Shown here one piece after another: positions 59,061 through 64,000 of a stretch of DNA of 64,000 bases (positions are counted from its first letter, which is position 1; every line of letters starts with the position of its first letter). Location: contig NC_135500.1 in the NCBI RefSeq assembly GCF_052857255.1, forward strand, positions 101,145,394 through 101,209,393, written 5' to 3'. The notes beneath the pieces are model-generated. The model was given only the letters and a program-made list of their open reading frames with translations, did no database searches and was not told where the DNA came from. The stretch is from Amblyomma americanum (taxonomy: Eukaryota > Arthropoda > Arachnida > Ixodida > Ixodidae). The translations under genes were made by a program, and so were the position numbers.

Positions 59061-59122
<62 letters not shown>
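58767..59122 (-). mobile_element. Tick SINE fragment with (GAA)n tail, inserted in right arm
   Basis: Absent from the left arm, where GGGCCCACGTTCTT is continuous. Minus-strand body: AGGGAAAGGAAATGGCGCAG, ATATATCGTTGGACACCTGA, CGCCGTAAGGGAAGGGATAA, then GAGGAAGTGAAAGAAGA. I recognise this as a common tick SINE sequence. The plus-strand (TTC)n at 58,867-59,090 (about 74 units, uninterrupted) and the (ATT)n run to 59,122 expand within or beside it. Confidence 0.7.
58867..59122. repeat. (TTC)n then (ATT)n microsatellite, 256 bp
   Basis: About 74 uninterrupted TTC units (58,867-59,090) followed by about 11 ATT/TTA units (to 59,122). A pure pyrimidine strand of this length can form triplex (H-DNA). 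The long lysine or arginine open frames here are only the repeat read as codons. Confidence 0.98.
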
Positions 59123-62100
59123 GTTCTCCCCAGATCTCGGTTCGGTGCCATACTCGCGCAATCAAAGCACAAGATAAGGGCGCGCGTCTCAGGGTTATAA
59201 TTCCGTTCTAATTCTAATTCTCCGCGGGCCGCGTATCTATAAAAAGCAGACCGTGTTACACTTGTGAAATAAAAGCACATTTCATTTTAGATATGTTGAC
59301 TTCCCATGCCATTTCCGGAATAATATGTTCCTCCCAATTAAAACGGCATATCTAGAAGAAGGCTTATACCACGGATATTTTAAAGCCGAAATGCTTTCGG
59401 CTTCTTAGCTGTCTTTTTCAGGAAATTCCACCGAGCATCATTCCGAAACTGCGGTGAACTGAGGCCGAATAAGAAGCCGAACATCGCCGAAAACTTCCGC
59501 ACTTTCGGCAAAACGGTGTCCATCAGACGGAAACTTCAGCTCCGAGCGGAAATCGAACCACCGCCGGCGCTAAAAGATCAGCTTAGTTTTCTGATGCCTT
59601 AGAGCACTCGGATATTGCCGAATTTTTTCCCGAAATTCTATTGAAAAACGAGGACCCGAACTTACTCATGAAAAATGAACACCGGAACGTTGAAAGGCAC
59701 AAACACACCTGAAGAAACGGTAACTACTCAGAAGATTCTTTCTGGGCCGCATATACTCCCCGCATAAAAGGGCATACTTCTGAACAGAGACAGCTTTAAG
59801 GCGGTAGTCCTGCATGCTGGCCCGGCGTACGCCTTTTCCACCGCCTGATCAGACCAATCAACAGAAAAATATTTTAAGACACAACGTAGATTTTGACAAG
59901 ATGCAAATGGTTTTCACTGCAAGTGTGACCACACGGCTTTCTAAGAGTGTGGTGTAATATGCCACGGACAAACACAACTTCACGGCACAGAATAAAATGA
60001 TAATCAGTTTTGGTGCAAATCCCACAGGCGGCACGTTCCTGGTCCTGGCGCAAACATCTTAGTGTCAAGGCACGCCTTCGCAAGGAATACAGAAAAAAAA
60101 TCATTTTTTTCTTGCGGCAGATTAAATGCACGCTCCGTTAACGCGCTTTAAACATTTGTGTCAAGAAACCCCAGCTAGGAAAGGTACAAAGGTACAACAA
60201 ATATTGACTCGGTCAGAGTCCGAGTCAACTGCCTTCTGGATAGACCGTATAGGTAACTAAATCATTAACGCACAATCACTAAATAGAAAATGTTAGCAAT
60301 TTCATTAAGCAAACTGCATAAAACAGAAAGGCTATCGCCACTGCCTCACGCGTTCCGTGTGTTCAGACTTGTTGTCCTTCATAAAACTGATTTTATTATT
60401 CGTTTTAGTCCTCTTCCAATCTTTAGTTTTGTGATTAAAAATTCCAGCGCCAAAGCTGCTTTGTTCAGCTGAAAGAGAAGCGGCTAAGGGAAGCGGCACT
60501 TCAAACCTCGAAAGCAGCCAGAAAAACCATGCGCGCTGCCCGGGCCGAAGAACAGAAGCGGGTGAAGTCGACGTCCTGCCCAGTAGCCAAAGGAGCTGTA
60601 TTATACATTAGCGTGGCTACCGTTTTAAGGCGTCTTAGATTTTGTGGCGCCTTTCATGCAAATGCATTCATCTATACGCCCATTCCGACAGACCACATTT
60701 ACTAAAATTCTCTTCTCTTCATTCCGCAGAAAGTCTTCTCGCACAGACGATCATGAGTCCAGGGATTCATACCGTATGGAAACGCAATTTTTGAGGGACA
60801 GAAAGAGAACCTATAACGTTGGGAGGGCACGATCTATTCCTACCTGACCGAAGTTCTTCCACATCTCCCGTAGCCAACTAACCGGTTTTCAAAGGAATTG
60901 GTATGTTAACGCTGTAGCACCAAGACTGCCGTTCAGCAAAAATATCGCGTCGCCGTCGTTAGCGATGTGAGCAAAAAATCCCCTTAAAGGCAACCTAGGT
61001 GGGCCACTTCTGTCGCTTGGCTTTGTGGGGATAATACAGCATGTACACCGAGCTGTTAAAAAACTGGCTATCGGGACAATTGGCAGGTAAATTAATGATC
61101 TGTCACGAGTGGTTGTTCGGTAAGAGCAACCTGAGTCACACAAGCCTTACCGGTGCAGCGCCTGCCATTGGCGCATTGCTTAACCGTTGTACCACTATCC
61201 TTGTGTTGTATCACGTATCCCAGGAATCTATGAATCCGAAGTAGAGAATGACTAATGTCGCATATAAGGGCATTAACCCATCAGCAATATCGTGTCATAT
61301 CTTTATTGCAGAGGCTAAGTGTCTCCTCCAATTTTGTTCTCACGCCGTAAAAAGAAAAGAGCTTCGAAGAACGCTGGCATCCGAGCAGGGAGGCCTTCCG
61401 AGCCTTTGAGAAATATGATGCTGACTCCCGTTGCAAAAGACACACGCTGGCACTGTGCACATTGCATTAAAACCAGTGAAAACCTTGCATTCGACATAAA
61501 GAGAAAGAATTAACTCAATGCATATACTGCTAGTATCGTTGTTTGTGGGTAGCTTAAATTTTAGGCTATTTCGCGTTTCGTCGAATGAGTTTGCAGGGAC
61601 ATAAAGATATGGTCGGCCATAATTGGTTGTGGGGAAACGTCAAGCTTAGCAATTGTGTCACTTAGGTCTGATGCTCAAACCGCGGCGTGATTGAAAGCAT
61701 GTTGCGTGTGCTATTCAGTTTACATCCGCGGCAACTGATGACAATAAATATGAAGTGGTTTCCAACGAATGCACGTCCAGTGTACTATTTCGCGTCGAAA
61801 ATACAGGAAGCATGTTAGCCAACACGTTTATATTGGACTACCGCATTTGCCAAAAACGATTTTCAAGAATTCGGCAGTACTACGAGGTTTGTTAACTAAA
61901 AAGTATACAACTCATACATAGGCCTATTAAGGCTGAATTATTGGTGACAAGCTACAAAGTGGTCTCACGTTTCTCTATGTGCACATCGCATTGCAGACCT
62001 TCAGTCTAAACACGTATATTCGGTAGCCAATCGAACTGTATGGCCGCCTCCTCCGCTATTTCCGGAGCATTAAAATATCCCACTTATTTGAAGCAGCACC

Positions 62101-62820
62101 ATTGCGACGATCTGATAAGGCCTCATAGCCACAACAGCTGGATTTAGTTGGAAAGGCAGGAACAAGTGATCGCTGAATTTTGATGCCTCATATCTGACGT
62201 CAAGGCACTTTTTGCTGTTCTCTTATCAGTCAATGCAGTCTATTTGATATTTGCCGAACGCCGCTATCAGGCAGAGTGCGCATGTGGCGACAGAATGAGA
62301 AAGCCTATAGCGGTTGGATGAGGCCACAAGGCAGACGAAAATAGCGGTGACTAATTTGTAAAGTGCTTGCTTCCCAATTGTCCACCGATACGCTCAAAGT
62401 AACGAAGAGGAAAGCTCGAAGCAAGAATCCACAATACAAGCAACTATTACGTGTTTCCCATGTTTACAATCTTTGTTGATAACGTTGCTCTGTTTGAACA
62501 AGAAACTCAGCTGCACTTAAGCACAACGCCCCCAATACATGGCTGTACCATTGTTCTTGTCACCTTGTTAATCTAGTTTCGCGGCCTTGTTTCTTGCGGA
62601 AATAAGACAGTATGAGGTGAACGCTGCCAGACAGCTTGCGTATCTGTGCGCTCCAGGCATTGTTTGGCTTTCGTCTTAACTTTCTAGGAGGTACTGCTGA
62701 ACTAACGTGGCGAACAACGAGGCATGTGATCGGAGGTTGCTGGAATTGCGCGGTGATTGTTTTCCGTGCAGAACCAGCCATTATTTCTGCAAACACACGG
62801 GCCGCGTGATCTAACTCTCT
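59123..62820. other. Outer right-arm sequence, distal part
   Basis: Mirror of about 47,310-51,010. It holds a 29-bp extra segment near 61,286-61,314 that the left arm lacks. No gene is supported. Confidence 0.5.
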
Positions 62821-63110
62821 CGATAAGCATAATAATTTATAAGGAAATTAAACTGCTTACATTTCTTTATCAAAACGTCTTTTTTCGCAAGCGCTAAAAG
62901 AACACGGACATAGAAGAAACAGACTGGGCGAGCGCTCGTCCTGTCTATTCCTTCCTTGTCCGTGTTCTTTTAGCGCTTGCGAAAAATGCGAAACGTACAC
63001 CTACTAACGCGATGCCACTCTTATCAAAACTCTCACACCTAGCAACAGCAACAATCCGACAAAGCACTGATTCGATCAACAGCATGAGTGTAGCCATTTA
63101 GCATTACATG
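62821..63110. mobile_element. Right-arm-specific insertion with perfect hairpin
   Basis: About 290 bp present only in the right arm, between CTAACTCTCT and CTCCGAGGTTTGTC. It contains an exact 30-bp inverted repeat: TTTTTCGCAAGCGCTAAAAG and on to ACGGACA (62,881-62,910), with its complement at 62,957-62,986. The 46-base loop itself centres on the palindrome CGAGCGCTCG. It encodes nothing. It may be a foldback-type or MITE-like element; the insertion ends lack obvious terminal repeats. Confidence 0.7.
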
Positions 63111-63444
63111 CTCCGAGGTTTGTCAAGGCATACTTTAGTTTATCTTTAATGGAGGTAAGAAAGAAACAAATATAATTATTAAAACTCATAGTTTAAAGCT
63201 CTTCTGTTTGCGCCATAAAAGGCGGACGCGCAGTCTAAAAATTACATGCGCATAAGTTCCATGTAATACCACGCTTTTAAATGCTAATACCGGCACCCAC
63301 TGCCTTGCATTGAAGAAAATCCCGTTTTGTCGAGACTGGTTCCTCCTCAAAGGATTTTGCTCTGATTACGTGTTGACGAACAGTGGGAGCTGCGTTTTCT
63401 CTGCTCATTATTGAAACAGCTACTGGTTGGACATTACATTAATT

Positions 63445-63614
63445 TTTTATGCGAGTTTATCCTCCCAAAGCGACTCAGGCTATGAGGGACGCCGTAGTGA
63501 AGGTCTCCGGAAATTTCGACCACCTGGGGTTCTTAACGAGCACTGACATCGCACAGTACACGGGCCTCTAGGATTCCGCCTCGATCAAAATTTGACCGCC
63601 GCGGCCGGGATCAA
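63445..63614 (-). mobile_element. SINE remnant in right arm, 5'-truncated
   Basis: Mirror of 46,802-46,973: TGACATCGCACAGTACACGG and GACCGCCGCGGCCGGGATCA on the plus strand. Together the pair shows that the SINE predates the inverted duplication. Confidence 0.8.
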
Positions 63615-64000
63615 AACATTACATTTAAGCAGTTGTAAAAAGGCCGAAATATGCCAAAAGAAAGCGTCGGGGCTTTCCGCCGTATGACGCTTACGGAATG
63701 TGATTATCGCTTGAGCCTTTTACAAGACGCTTCTAGTGGGTGCAGGATGTTAACACATGGAGAACTTTTTTCCCAATCGGCTGCGGAACTCTTGCGATGG
63801 CAGCTGGCCTTGCAAGGTCGAGGCGAATGCTATTCAAGTTAATGATCAGTCAAAGAACCGGTTAGCTGAGCTGCAGTTTTCCGATTTCATGGCATGGCGT
63901 GACAACTCTGCCGCGTCATACACTAATCTGGTGTTGTCGTCGTAGTTTTCAGCCAGGAATGCTATGTGATTAAGGTAGAAAGGAAAGCTGGCCATCTTGT

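Larger units (their letters stand above)
56091..64000 (-). repeat. Right arm of giant inverted repeat (7.9 kb or more)
   Basis: Partner of 46,415-54,121, read on the opposite strand. It still matches at the last base of the window, so the true arm may be longer. Net length differs by about 200 bp, which is accounted for by arm-specific insertions: about 354 bp (58,767-59,120) and about 290 bp (62,821-63,110) here against about 452 bp (53,006-53,457) in the left arm. Confidence 0.95.

Noticed and set aside
58686..59165. Long poly-lysine / poly-arginine / poly-phenylalanine open frames
   Set aside because: They are the (TTC)n/(GAA)n microsatellite translated; no protein is supported.
46415..64000. 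Arms as terminal inverted repeats of a giant DNA transposon
   Set aside because: The spacer holds only gypsy RT/RNase H with no transposase or polymerase B, and the arms include an old gypsy and a SINE, which fits segmental duplication.

Overview
This 64 kb window is repeat-dominated nuclear DNA from an arthropod, most likely a hard tick (Ixodidae). The basis is the repeat types: a tRNA-derived SINE matching the Ruka-type SINEs described in ixodid ticks, several Ty3/gypsy lineages, CR1/L2-, I- and RTE-type LINEs, and palindromic repeats with an AACACGGACA-type core. This identification rests on recognition, not on a search. I see no host protein-coding gene and no tRNA or rRNA gene. Every coding-like stretch I recognise is a decayed piece of a mobile element.

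Layout. 1-6.5 kb holds a SINE, a minisatellite, a hairpin repeat and a scrap of I-like LINE. 6.5-10.5 kb is a nearly full-length but mutated LINE of CR1/L2 type with duplicated 5' promoter units, a 2A-like motif in ORF1, and an endonuclease/reverse transcriptase ORF2. 10.9-14.9 kb is a minus-strand Ty3/gypsy element abutting a plus-strand integrase fragment (14.9-15.5 kb). 15.7-21.4 kb contains dispersed repeats, an 886-bp LTR with a possible primer-binding site, a minus-strand gypsy with integrase upstream of reverse transcriptase (Gmr1-like order), and the 3' end of an I-type LINE with a minisatellite UTR. 25.3-31 kb holds an RTE 3' end and two decayed LINEs in opposite orientations. 31-36 kb is a minus-strand gypsy. 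36-41.9 kb is featureless except for a 129-bp tandem duplication. 41.9-45 kb is a very decayed plus-strand gypsy, followed by a 772-bp TRIM-like miniature LTR element (45.5-46.2 kb).

The main structure is a giant inverted repeat. The left arm (about 46,415-54,121) and right arm (about 56,091-64,000, still matching when the window ends) are reverse complements, separated by a 1.97 kb spacer. Each arm contains about 5 kb of unclassified sequence, a SINE remnant, a gypsy LTR, gag and protease. The spacer carries the matching reverse transcriptase and RNase H, continuous with the left arm only. Both arms share the same gag frameshift, so the duplication probably happened after this gypsy copy was already dead. 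Later insertions are arm-specific: an RTE end on the left, and a SINE with a 224-bp (TTC)n tract plus a hairpin-bearing insertion on the right.

No working gene system is visible. The interest lies in structure: the inverted duplication, the IN-before-RT gypsy, the LINE promoter and 2A features, and the TRIM.
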